A stretch of 64,000 nt of DNA, taken from contig NC_135549.1 of NCBI RefSeq assembly GCF_964340395.1, forward strand, positions 6,685,001-6,749,000, written 5' to 3'. The notes beneath the pieces were generated by a model. That model worked only from the letters and a program-made list of their open reading frames with translations, was not told the DNA's origin and searched no databases. This DNA is from Glandiceps talaboti. Its lineage: Eukaryota; Hemichordata; Enteropneusta; Spengelidae. Position numbers and translations under genes: made by a program. Positions 45,905 through 57,150 of the stretch are shown piece by piece (within the stretch, counting starts at the first letter, position 1; the number at the start of each line of letters is the position of its first letter).

Positions 45905-46016
45905 CTAGTCCTGCTTGCATACGGAGTAATCCGGGACTCGATTCTGACAACTGTCCCTCCTACGTTAGAGTCAAGTCAGCAATATAGACTCGTGCACCGC
46001 CTGTAAGCAGGGCTAA
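45905..46016. repeat. Nested palindrome, copy B
   Basis: A diverged relative of copy A: AGTCCTGCTTGCATACGG, GGGACTCGATTCTGAC and CCGCCTGTAAGCAGGGCT appear in the same order. Confidence 0.7.
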
Positions 46017-47013
46017 CCTCAGACCACTATCTTCTTTTAGTGGGCTGAGGTTTGACCATTGATGTAGTGCATCCAGACCATGACTGCTGGAACTAGTAGT
46101 GGTACCCCTGCCAAGGATATATTTCCTGTATTTATCCTGTAGTTTACTGCAGGATCCATGAATGTGGAAGTAAAAGATCAATCATAGATGGACGTCCTTC
46201 TAAGTTCTACCTCCATGGTCACTACAAAAACAAAGTGCCCCCTCCCCTCTCTGCTTTTGGCCATATATTGGAAACGTAACCTTTGGACTCGTTTTCCCTA
46301 TCATTTGTTGTTACATCTTTAAATCATCCACCTTATGATATCACAAACACTGAACTCACCACATGTACAAATGGTCACGCTAGCTTTGCCTTCAAACGAC
46401 AACCAAACTTCGAAACTCCCTCTCACACTTGGACGTCAGCCATTACCACCCTTTCATTACAATGACGTTGGGGGCGCGCCTACAACTCAAAGAGAAACAA
46501 GCAAGTCATAAATTTTGTTCCCATATTTTACCAAAAATGACTCCTCGTGTTCAACCTACCCAACAACCAGCATTAAAATAAAAGAGAAACGATTACACAA
46601 TAGAATGTACAGATAATTTTATAATTTATTACACTATGATGATAAGTGAGGGCGTTTTTCTTTGGAATATACCATTTTCTTAGGGGTGTAGAGTTTTAAA
46701 AACGTAATGTTAGAATGACGATAAACAAGTCTTTCGGCACATTTAAGTCATATATCGACTCTGTAATAGAGTCAAATATCTCAATAGAACGATTTATATA
46801 TATTTTTATATATAGTTTACATCTTTTTGAAACAATTCTGACACCTTGAAAAATAGATGTACCCCTGTCTCACCTGTTCACTTGAAAAGGTGCCAACCCC
46901 ACCCAGCATAGCAAACCTTTGCGTATCGTGTCTAAGATGACTCTCCGGTGATACTTTGTTCACCGACGATTTTTGATTCGTAAGGTGTATTTACGAAAAA
47001 GAACTCTCTCAAA

Positions 47014-47407
47014 ATGACAACAAGCGACGCAGCATTAATCTACCACACTAACTATATCCGAAATAGTAGAGCCGTTGGAGTTTTGTGGGGAATATTCACA
47101 ATTTGCTACGCAATAATATCTGTTGTTGTCCTCATTCAGCCATATTGGATTGGGGACACAACCAGTACTCCAGCAGCTGGACATTTTGGGTTATATAGCA
47201 GTTGTGTTGGTTATGGAATATCTGGTGAGGTGGATTGTTCATCAGACCCTATTTTCACCGGTAGAAGCGATTGGTGGATTACGGCTACAATTTTTGCCGG
47301 ACTATCAACGTTATTAGTTCTGACGTCCATTTGCTGTATGCTTCTGTTCTTTTTTGTGAACACCGCAAGAGTTTACAAAATATGTGCCTGGCAACAAGTG
47401 ATAGGTG
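47014..47407 (+). CDS. LHFPL3: LHFPL exon 1: TM1, first loop, TM2
   Basis: ATG followed by TTSDAALIYHTNYIRNSRAV. Two in-frame donors exist (47405 and 47408); the second, GTGAGT, gives the family length to the next Pro. The longer open frame to 47787 is intron read-through. Confidence 0.94.
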
Positions 47408-50400
47408 GTGAGTGGCTACTTTTTACGATCATGATATATTTTAGATCACTTTTGACAAAGGTGTTTCATTGCTTGACCGCCAAACAAAATATATATCTGC
47501 TGTTGTGTCGTGTACTATTACATGTATTTCGTATCGAATGTAAAACTCAAGTAAGTTATAAAGTTAACAAGAACATATCGTTATTTATTTATCTAACATG
47601 TGTAAAGAAACGGGTCTGTCATCAACTGCATACTAGTTTAATCATGCAGGTACAACAATGTAAACTTACTGTCGTAGGCATTACGGAATATAACTGTTAT
47701 AGAGGCAAGTCAAACAGTCAACTTACATGTACAAAGAAAATTCACACCTACGTTTTCACACTTTCAAACACATTTGATTTTTATTGACCTTTGTTTGCAT
47801 AGCTTAGGAAATAGTTTGGTCATTAGGCAACTTAAACACTCATTCCCAAGAATCCTTACCAGGTAAAGATTTTATTATTTTTGCCATTAAAATAAGATTA
47901 CAGTGCCTTAAAAAGTTGGTGTAAAAAATTCATTGCTAGAAGCATTACTGAATTCAGTAATTTTGACTGCACATGTTTAAGGTATTTCTTATCTTTAGGG
48001 AGACATTTACAATGTAATCCAACCAACTTTTTTGTCTACCATTCACACTTTTTGTAAATAACAAAGTTTTTCTGTTTCACAGTCATGGTCAGCTATGATG
48101 ACAATAGGTATGTTATATGATATATGATAAATAAACCTGGGGTGGCTGCTCATCTAACATAGTTCCAAATTCTTAACCATAAGATACATTAGCATATTGC
48201 CACCTGGAAGTATAGTAACTGTGCCAAATTCATAATCGTTGTCAAGTGGAAGTAAACAAACTTTACCAAATTTATGTGACACTCTGTTACAGTTCTTTTC
48301 CCAGAAGCTAGTCAAAGCTATTAAATGAACCATCAAGATCAGTGAACCTGATTGCAAGATTTCATGTTGAGATAGACAACTAAAAGATAACACACAAACA
48401 TCACTTACACAGTGTGGGCTCTAGCTGCAATAATTGTAGTGTTTGATGTGGTTTTGAGGGCTTTTTCCTCTGTTTTCGTGCTTTTTTTTTCGTTCTGATG
48501 TATAATTCAAATCAAACGCTACAATTCCTCTAACAAAAATGCAAATAGACGATACCACGTTGAAAACGTGAGCGAGGTGTCAGCATACTGCCCGTTTCAA
48601 AATGCTGCACAACTTGCTACATTTGCCGATTTTGACGGAATTGGGGTACCTTTGAACACCTCTTGTGTCTTGAAGGCTCTGTAATTAATGTTGGCATTAG
48701 AAAATGTCCGATATTTGCCAGGTAAGGCGTAATTTAGCAGAAAAGTCCGCCCAACTTTGCAATTCAGATCTGAATCGGTTCCGTCTATTTGCAGCTGCAT
48801 TAGTTTCATTTTAGTTAAACATCGGAACGAAAAAAGGCACAAAAACAGACTGAATATACTGAAATAATTACATAAGCAAGGTTTCACTTTGTACATGCAC
48901 ATGTACATGAATATTTGTAATAGGATCAATATCCATTAAGCTGTTCCCTCATTTCCTGGTGTTAGCATACTCTTTTAGTATTGATTTATAATTACTGAAA
49001 ACAGAAAACACTCAATTATTGCCAATTTTGTGTAGAAAAGTATCCAATTATATGACCTATAGTGATAGTGTTCAATAAATCTTCAAATATCTGCAAGGTG
49101 CAGTGAAATAGAATGTCTATACATGAGTAAAATGATACGATTGTCTTGTGGTTAATAAGTCCGAACAGAGAGAGTGTCTCTCACTTGTTTCAGGTTGTAA
49201 GAATTGTAGGAATGAATTGAAAATGAAGTCATGACTTCATACATGTGTTTTGGTATATTTTGTCATGACTGACCCGTTCCCCCTCATCCTTGTAATATAA
49301 ACAAGAGGTGATTTAGTGAACAAATTCCTTAATACCTACTACAGAATCCCAAATAAATATGACCAAAAGTTCTGGTTTGTTAGAACATTATATTTCACTA
49401 TTTGCTTTTTTGATCTGAAAGATAGGGTTGCTATCCAGGTAGAAGCATACATATGAACAATAAGCCCCTTGCATAGATTTCTGACCTCCATAATATGCTT
49501 CTATACCAGACATTCCATCATGTACTGTGCACGACATGCCAATACGACACATAATTCCTTATCAACCATTGAATGTCTGCGTCACAACCTGGAACGGCTG
49601 GTTCAGAAACTCCAGACAGAAAAAGACAATGAAAAATACAAAAAATATACAAAAATATACTGGAGGTGATTACATGTAAAAACTTTAATGCTAGTGCTAG
49701 CAGCTCTTTATGTCACCATGAGTTGTTATATGATGTTGAAATCAATGGTTGAAATCTGATGGTGTTTTTTTGTCAAACTCAAAGAGCCATAAAACAAAGG
49801 AATGTCACATACATTTTGTTTATGAAGGACAGTGATTACAAGTTATAGAAGAACTCTACTGACTTTAAACTCAAATTCCTGGAGCATCATTGTGTGTCTA
49901 TGCATATCTTTTATCTGCTGATACACAATGGAATTCTGTGCAAGACCCACTGTCCACGTATCATTACATTTTAATACATGTATCTTTCATTGGAAACCAT
50001 CAATGGATGGCACAGTGTATTGTACATAAATAAGTTAGTACCCAGTTATTTTTCTGACCTGAATACTTACCAGTGTTGACCTACAAACTTTAAATACTAC
50101 TGTGTCATACATAACAGACTGTTTGTATGTGGACAGTCATTTTGCGCAGGGACAGACGCTTCTTTAGTCTTGTCACTTTGTTGTTGGATGAATTTGACTG
50201 AGTCGTCTCTGGGGTGAGATAACGCATCCAACATCAAAGTGACCAAACTTACATTTCTTTTAACTGTAAGGGTGAAAATTACTCTATTTATTATATTTTG
50301 TATCTATCATGGATCAAGATGTCACAATTTCCTACATGTTGGATACAACAGTTTGTTTTGCCAAATGGTAGCAATTTTGTCTTGAAATTCCATTATTTGA

Positions 50401-50932
50401 AGAAACTGAGACAGTTTCAATTGTGAGCAGGTATGGTTTCTACCAGTACTTGAGATACTGTAACACCTTACTTAGCCCATCTTTTATTTTTCATATTTCC
50501 CAGCAATTTCCTTGGTGGTAGCAATTCTTTTATACCCCGTTGGTTGGGATAGCGGTGAAGTAGCAACACTGTGTACCAGTGGTGTGTATGATCTTGGTAC
50601 TTGTGAAATTCGCTGGGCATATATTCTGGCAATCATTGGAGTTTTTGATGCAGCTATTCTTGGAATCCTGGCATTTATCTTGGCTAGTCGACAAGACAAG
50701 CTGCTCCCTGAACACCTTTATCACCCAGAAATGAGTGGTCACAAAGGTAAGTCAAACAGATAGAGGACTGTAAAGTCAGCCTTGTAAACTGTTCATTTAC
50801 AGTAATTCCTAGGTTTATCAACATCATATGTAACTTCCCCATAACTTGGTTCAGCTCTACGTGGAAGGGGTTTTAAAATCTGTTTTATCTTTCAGTAATA
50901 TGTGTGTGGGTATGTATGTTTTCATGCATGCA

Positions 50933-50970
<38 letters not shown>

Positions 50971-53045
50971 GCATGCACTTGCATCTGTGTGTACTATTTG
51001 CATGTCAGTAAGTGTGATTATATAGATTTGTAAATGTTTTCAATGTTAGTGTAATTTCATATTTGTGACGGTCATTATTTTTGTGATTTCATAGTTTGAT
51101 TGTGTACTTTCATTTTTACTCAGCACGTGACCTTCTGTTCTTTGTTCCATACAACATGTATATGCTTATCTCATGAAATGCATTGTTGCCATGCCAATAT
51201 AAAAATGTCATGAGTTCAGGTCAAACATGTGCATTCATGTGAAAACTTGTTCAGAAGTATGTAAAGTATTTCATTGCACAGATTCAGTAATTACAAATAA
51301 TATCTCTGAAATGATATTCCATGAAGCAGTGAACTTTCCAAAGTGTCAAACATAAAGAATCATATATATGTAAAATTGATGTCTACCAAAGACTTGGCTT
51401 TGATGACATAAATTAGCTGAGAGCTAGTGTACATGGTGTAAATACTAAAACATGACTTGAACTCTTCCTGTCATATCAATATTCTAACCTTCTATGCACA
51501 TCTACTGGTTCTTTTGCTTGCCTATCTTTATTGTAGGCTATTCCAGAAATGATAATAGTTCAAATGATAACATTAATGCATTGTCAGGTAAGAGGGTCAA
51601 CAGGTACTTCCTAAAGCTTCCCTAGCCCCCTTGCATCTCCAAATAAACCAGGTCTGGCATGTTAAAATACGCTCTGCATCCCTTGCTAAATTCCTTTTAT
51701 TAAAAGTGTACTCTCCTAAATATCCCAGTAAGGCATGCTACATAATTATTATCATGTTTAATTGATTAATTAGGATTTTATTGATCTGCTTTAAAGAGAA
51801 ACTGGTCAGCTTTTAATGGAATTAGAATGCCTCGTAATTTGATATCTGAAATGTTACATACTAATTTATTAGCTCAAGATCTATGACCTGTTCGTTTACT
51901 AAATATTAATAGAGTGACATACAAGTAATACATTATTAATCTTAATCTCACTATATACATGTATAGTATTGTATTCAAGCATTTCAAAAAGCTGGTCAGT
52001 TTTAAAAAGATTTTTTTAATCATTTTGAATATCGTAAGACCATCAACCCAAAACTTATCCCTATTAAACCGAAATCTAAATAATTGACAAGTTCAGCTAT
52101 GTTGAAAACTCTTTTTATTTTATTTTTTTCCTGCAATTTTATGTCTGTTTGTGTGAGTTCAACCCTTTTCCTTCTGTAAATTTGGTAAGATGTAACGTAA
52201 GTTTAACACTATTTGTAATTACTGTCCCTTCTAACCATTTCTATTTTTCCTTGCCTCCATATGTTCACTAACTGGTGTCTGTGGTGTCATTATTTAGTCC
52301 AGAGACATATTAATTATCATGTATATTAACCACTATTAATATGCACAGATTCAGTATTTCCTCTAAGATGTCCTAAACAAGCAGCTTACACAGCTGAGTG
52401 ACAGCTGACTGACCATGTTAGGTATACATGTACCAGTCAGTACATAGAGTCACAGTAATTGAATGGTTCAAGTGCTTGGCTCATACACTGCACATTGCTA
52501 GTGTGATACCTTCGGTGTCATGTGTCGCAATTGTCTAAAATTCTAGGGCCAAGATTTGAATCACCCGGGATCCCAGTCACCAGTCACCAGAGTGTAAATG
52601 GGGACCTAGCAGGACAAATTATTCTGTGTCGTATTGACAGTGCAGATTGTTTACTCCCTCGAAGTTGAAGTAATCTTAGAGGAAATACTGATGAAAGTCA
52701 TCTCAAATACTAACATTCAATTTGGTGTATGGTATTAAAATTCATGCAAAATGTCATCAACTCCAGGCTGAACTAACTTTTATTCAGTGGACAGACTGAT
52801 CTCATGCCACTGCTTGGGGTCTTCTACAGGACATCCACTTATTGGAAGAACATGGTCATTGACCATTTATTGGTTTCCTTTTACTTGACACTGACAACTT
52901 TGAGATCTAACCTACTAGTATGTTGCCTTTGACATGAAGTAAAATGTTCATTGTTGTATGCATCTATGTAAATGAATGTGCACCAAATGTTTGTAATACA
53001 TTGTTTGTATTCTATATAGACATTCAATTTAATACTTAGTAACAT

Positions 53046-53084
<39 letters not shown>

Positions 53085-56000
53085 TATAACATATACATAT
53101 GCACACACACAACACACACACACACACTATTGTACGGTATATCCAGTACAGTTAAATCTAATTATACATTGGAAAATTGGTGTAGTTAACATGTAATATG
53201 CCATATTCAGGTTATCGTAGTTTCGGCCATTTCTCATGTACATGTAAGAGTTGCAAGTGGCACCCCAGATTTGATTATATGCCATGGCAGTGTTCAGAGC
53301 CATCATCAAAATGTGTTTCCTTCTAAGAGCGTTACAGTAGTTTTGATTACTGAAACAAAATGTAGTTGCAAATTAAAAAAGTACATTGAGAACATCATGG
53401 AAAATGATTGGTAACTTCATGTGTATTGCTCTTATGCTACAATACTCAACTACATGTATTTTGGCCCTCACTTCCAGCTCAAAAACAGCCTGCAAACAGC
53501 ACTCTTAGTAGCCCAACCATGAAATCTCGACAGCTGGAATATAGACTACAATGTACTATAGTGTATCAAAGGTCATTGTCAAGTCAATCTCAGGAAACCA
53601 GTAAATTGTCCTCTATATATTCCAGTCCATCTAAGCTATCACATGTATTAATTGTACTTACTAGACTTTCAACTGGCATCTTGAATAGTTTACTCTCATA
53701 TTCATTCATATTTCCTGGCTTTTGTTAATTTCCAGGTATATTGATATTAACACTTGTTTTCATTTGTGACTACCCCTATCTCCTTATAACACAATGTTTG
53801 ATCAATTTCATCTTTAGCTATATTTTTGTTCTGTATATATACATGTATATAGGATGGAAGTAGTCTATTATTCATGTCTTCATATGATTTGTTTGTTTGT
53901 ATTTTCAAAGGAAAGTGTATTGTCAGCTTTAGCATTTGATTATAACTAGGAAGTTGGCAAGTTGAAAGGGGTTACAGGTTGTTGAGTTTACATGTGATTT
54001 TCAATTTCTTCCAGGCAAAATACATAATACTCAGCACATTCAACAGTAATTGGTAAATAAAGATCTGTCTCTGCAGATTAATATGAATTTTTTGTTTAGC
54101 CTCTGCCTCCACAAATTCTACAGCTAGCTCATACCAGTAGAATTTTTAGAGTTATTTTTTTATTCCTTGTTTATCATATGCATGTGTCTTTCAATGAAAC
54201 TTTGAAGACTGAAGTGCCTGCATTTGTAGTATTCCTGTGATAGCGTTTCCCCACAGATCTCAAACTATATACCCCTGCTACCTTTATTAACATTTTCTTT
54301 TCAGCATGCTTTTCTTACTACGCAAGTAATCGCTACAGGATTTTTGTTTCGGAATTGGCTATTAAGGATTGTTGCACAGTTTGCCATTCATGTCATGAAT
54401 ATTCATACATAATAGTTTTAGAAATGAAGTGTCTTGCCAAAGTGATGTAATTCACGTGATGATACAGTTCTTTTCTTCAAACTAACTGTTGAACGCTGTA
54501 ATTTCCATCTGGAGAGAACACACTACTATCTTCTCACAGTGTAGGTACCGAGAGACCTGTTTGCTACATAAAATGCCATTTATGCAACTCAAAAACAGAC
54601 ATCAGAGGAATGTTTGATATGAAACTGTAATCCACAGTAATGGGTACAATAGTGGCTATAATTATCATACAGCATTTGGTACCGTGTACCAGGAACCAAA
54701 CTAATAACAGAATGCAAACAACAATGTGCAACAATTCTATCTGGTAACTCAACTATTCTCACCCTGCTGCACCCCTTAGTATTACTTGTTATATTGAATG
54801 CTAGGAGTTTGATCATACCTACGATAAACACATACAGTTTTAATCAAACAAGTTCATGTGTGTGTTTAAGAGTCTGTATTGGTCAAATTCTTCAGCATTT
54901 TCCTTCTCCTGAACACATACAGTTGTAATCAAACTAGTATGTGTTTGAGAGTCTGTATTGGTCAAATATCTTCAGTATTTTTCTGTTCCTGATATTCTCT
55001 ACTCTGCCAATATGTACACTACAACTTGCTATGGACTTCTACACAATAATATGCCTTGATTCATGTCCGGGAGGACTCAATTTACAATTTCATATTTTTT
55101 ACATCCGTTTACTTCCAGTTTACATCCTATCACTTCATTTATTTATTTATGCACAAACATATGTTCTGTCCTATTGTCTTTTGTCATATGTCAACTGACA
55201 TGTTTACAGAAAAAAGTCAGAGATCATTGTAAAAGTGTCCAAAATGTGGTTATTGATGTCACATAAATCTAAAATATGTAATTGTATGCAAAATGCAAAC
55301 AATTATAATTTTGCTATCGTCATATTTAAACATTCTAAAATCATAAATAATTCATTTTGGAGATAGATTGAGAAATAGTTATTGACAATAGACCTGTTAT
55401 TACTTTGCACATATAATTTACAAAACATCTCTTTACACCTTACGTTCTTTGTTTTTTCTAGACTGTAGAATACCGCCATTGATGATGCTCTGCAGGTGTA
55501 TGCTTCATACAGTAGAATACACTATCAGAGCACCAACTATAACTAAATTTTACAGTCTTATCTGAAATCTACACACATTTTGCTCAATTTTAAATAATTC
55601 CTCGGACATGAAATGGGCATTATTATTATAATCATTTATAATTGGAAGATCTAAACCCAAACCTGAGAAATAAACTGCCCTGTTTTCCTAATACCAGTAA
55701 CCACCTTTCTAAAGACCAAATTTATATAAGTTACCGATTAATGTTTGATTTGATAATGCATGGTTATTGGACTAACGTGTCTATCCCTTTGTCTCTCCAG
55801 GTACATTTTCAACACATAGTGGTACAAAAGACTCTCATGGTTCTTTGTCAGGTCGTTCTAACAACTCCAAACAGTCCTTCAACTTGTATCCAGTCCCCGC
55901 CGGTGAAAACCGAGACTCTCAAGGCGACGATGTCAGTCGACACAGCAAACAGAACGGATCAGCTGGCTCCATTGGTAGACGTAGCACAACCAGTATCAAC

Positions 56001-56153
56001 AGCAGTAATGGTGGAAGTTTAAGTCGACGGAGCACTAACAGTGCACATATTGGACTTGATAGTGGTGGAGATAGTGATAGTAGGAGGAGTGTTAGTAGTA
56101 ATGTCAGTGCTAAACAGGATGGAGTACAGAAAACTGCTGATATTGCATTGTAA
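47014..56153 (+). CDS. LHFPL3: LHFPL3/4/5-like tetraspan membrane protein
   Basis: LHFPL proteins are four-pass membrane proteins; vertebrate LHFPL4 acts at GABA-A synapses and LHFPL5 in hair-cell transduction. Four exons join in frame to about 346 residues. Exon 1 gives LYHTNYIRNSRAVGVLWGIF, a family signature, with TM1, the extracellular loop (IQPYWIGD, GLYSSCVGYG) and TM2. Exon 2 gives TM3, the second loop (GWDSGEVATLC) and TM4 (RWAYILAIIGVFDAAILGIL). Exons 3 and 4 add about 130 Ser/Asn-rich cytoplasmic residues, making the protein far longer than the 220-240 usual in vertebrates. The symbol rests on linkage to RELN and ORC5; the protein may be co-orthologous to LHFPL3, 4 and 5. Confidence 0.92.
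47408..50503 (+). other. LHFPL intron 1
   Basis: 3.1 kb. Contains a CpG-bearing minus-strand open frame (48597-48929) that I cannot assign, and a short inverted repeat near 48432-48526. No recognisable exon. Confidence 0.75.
50504..50746 (+). CDS. LHFPL3: LHFPL exon 2: TM3, second loop, TM4
   Basis: TTTCCCAG acceptor. Encodes ISLVVAILLYPVGWDSGEVA, GTCEIRWAYILAIIGVFDAA and FILASRQDKLLPEH. The RxDxLxxE-type end after TM4 matches LHFPL3. GTAAGT donor. Confidence 0.95.
50938..50966 (+). repeat. (GT)n microsatellite
   Basis: Short GT run in LHFPL intron 2. Confidence 0.93.
51537..51587 (+). CDS. LHFPL3: LHFPL exon 3: 51 bp cassette
   Basis: TTGTAG acceptor and GTAAGA donor. Encodes YSRNDNSSNDNINALS. 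51 nt with phase 1 at both ends, so it can be skipped without a frame change. Confidence 0.75.
52455..52640 (+). mobile_element. Possible tRNA-derived SINE fragment
   Basis: An A-box-like TGGTTCAAGTGCTTGGC and a B-box-like GATTTGAATC are present in the right order, but too far apart for a simple tRNA head. Weak call. Confidence 0.3.
53045..53129 (+). repeat. (CA)n microsatellite, interrupted
   Basis: Two CA tracts separated by an ATATACATATAACATATAC stretch. Confidence 0.95.
54829..54992 (+). repeat. About 85 bp two-copy tandem repeat
   Basis: Both copies share ACACATACAGTT, TAATCAAAC, GAGTCTGTATTGGTCAAAT and CTTCAG then TCCTGA. Confidence 0.85.
55801..56153 (+). CDS. LHFPL3: LHFPL exon 4: Ser-rich C-terminal tail
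   Basis: TCTCTCCAG acceptor and phase 1 entry. Encodes 117 residues with SLSGRSNNSKQSFNLYPVP, three R-R-S motifs (GRRSTTS, SRRSTNS, SRRSVSS) and the C-terminus ADIAL before TAA. Codon-like CpG use (CGA, CGT) supports coding. Confidence 0.85.
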
Positions 56154-56464
56154 GAGTCCTCTCCATTTATATTTTTTAAAAACTCAATTTTATGGTTGGT
56201 TTTATTTTTACAAGTTGAGGTAGATTTGGTGAACCTTTCTTCAGTAAGTTGACCTTTTTTTCTCCTGTCTAAACAAACACTCACTTTTATTTCAAATATA
56301 CAACTCAGTTTGTTGTTGCTTTCAAACAACACAAGGGCACTACATCAATTCTTTAGGTTCACCAAGTATAACTATAATCCCAGCTGTACCTACCTCTTCT
56401 ATCTAAATAGGATATTTTATGTAATGTGATAAATCAATAAGGAAAACACAAACACAAATTTGTT

Positions 56465-56479
56465 GGGGGGGGGGGGGGG
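56465..56479 (+). repeat. Poly-G run
   Basis: Fifteen consecutive G. Confidence 0.95.
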
Positions 56480-56542
56480 TAGTTGTTTATTTTCTCTACA
56501 TTTTACAAATTCAAGATTTGTTAATATTTTTCTTCGTGAAAA

Positions 56543-56548
56543 AATAAA
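56543..56548 (+). terminator. Candidate LHFPL poly(A) signal
   Basis: AATAAA 390 nt after the stop codon. Other hexamers lie further on (61749), so the used site is unknown. Confidence 0.35.
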
Positions 56549-57070
56549 CTACTGCTATATTTTGACAACTTATGATGAAAAGAATTCATGATGAAAGAAT
56601 TGTAGAAACACAAAATATATACATGTAATAGGTTTCTCTTTGTATTTATCATAAAGAAATATTGGTATATCAATTTAGGGGAAACACTGTGACACTGTTT
56701 AAACATTGACCTAACCATAAAATATAGCTTTAATGGTATTTACTTTGTACATAAAAATGATGGGTGCCATCATGCTTGTGGAATGTAGACCTGATAAAAC
56801 ATACCACAGAACAATAAGCTAATTTAAATACATCAATATATCACAAGCCAGATCGGTACATTTTGGTATTTTGTCAGTGATTAGTACTGTGAGTGTTCCC
56901 ACTAAGGCTTACTGTATTGTCAGTGATTAGTGCAATGTTCCTGCTAAGGCTTCTTATTTCACAATCAGTACAACAGTAGCTTTATTGTCTTTAACCATAA
57001 AATTACATGTTCAAGCATAGAGCCTCCACCAAGGGTGGTAGGTATATGGCTCAGGCAACTAATTCAAGTA

Positions 57071-57150
57071 GGACTTAATGATTGCTGTGTACACTCCTTT
57101 AATCACTCAGTACACACTGAAAGAGTAAAGGAGTGTACACAGCACTAAGT
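57071..57150. repeat. Inverted repeat
   Basis: GCTGTGTACACTCCTTTA and TAAAGGAGTGTACACAGC are perfect inverted arms of 18 bp. GACTTA/TAAGTC extends the stem. Confidence 0.85.

Larger units (their letters stand above)
45198..47013. promoter_or_regulatory. Divergent ORC5 / LHFPL promoter region
   Basis: 1.8 kb between the ORC5 first coding exon and the head-to-head LHFPL start. A GC-rich, CpG-containing patch near 46465-46480 (GGGGGCGCGCC) stands out from the AT-rich surroundings. Transcription starts cannot be placed by eye. Confidence 0.5.
51588..55800 (+). other. LHFPL intron 3
   Basis: 4.2 kb. Holds a possible SINE (52455-52640), a CA microsatellite, a two-copy tandem repeat and a possible extra exon near 53477. 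Confidence 0.75.

Noticed and set aside
47408-47787. C-terminal extension of the 257-codon LHFPL frame
   Set aside because: It reads past a GTGAGT donor into the intron, and the true TM3-TM4 exon follows at 50504.
48597-48929. 110-codon minus-strand frame in LHFPL intron 1
   Set aside because: Somewhat higher CpG than the flank, but no recognised domain, splice context or family; may be a repeat fragment.
55919-56332. 137-codon minus-strand frame
   Set aside because: Antisense shadow of the Ser-rich LHFPL exon 4 (Leu-rich runs mirror AGT/AGC codons).
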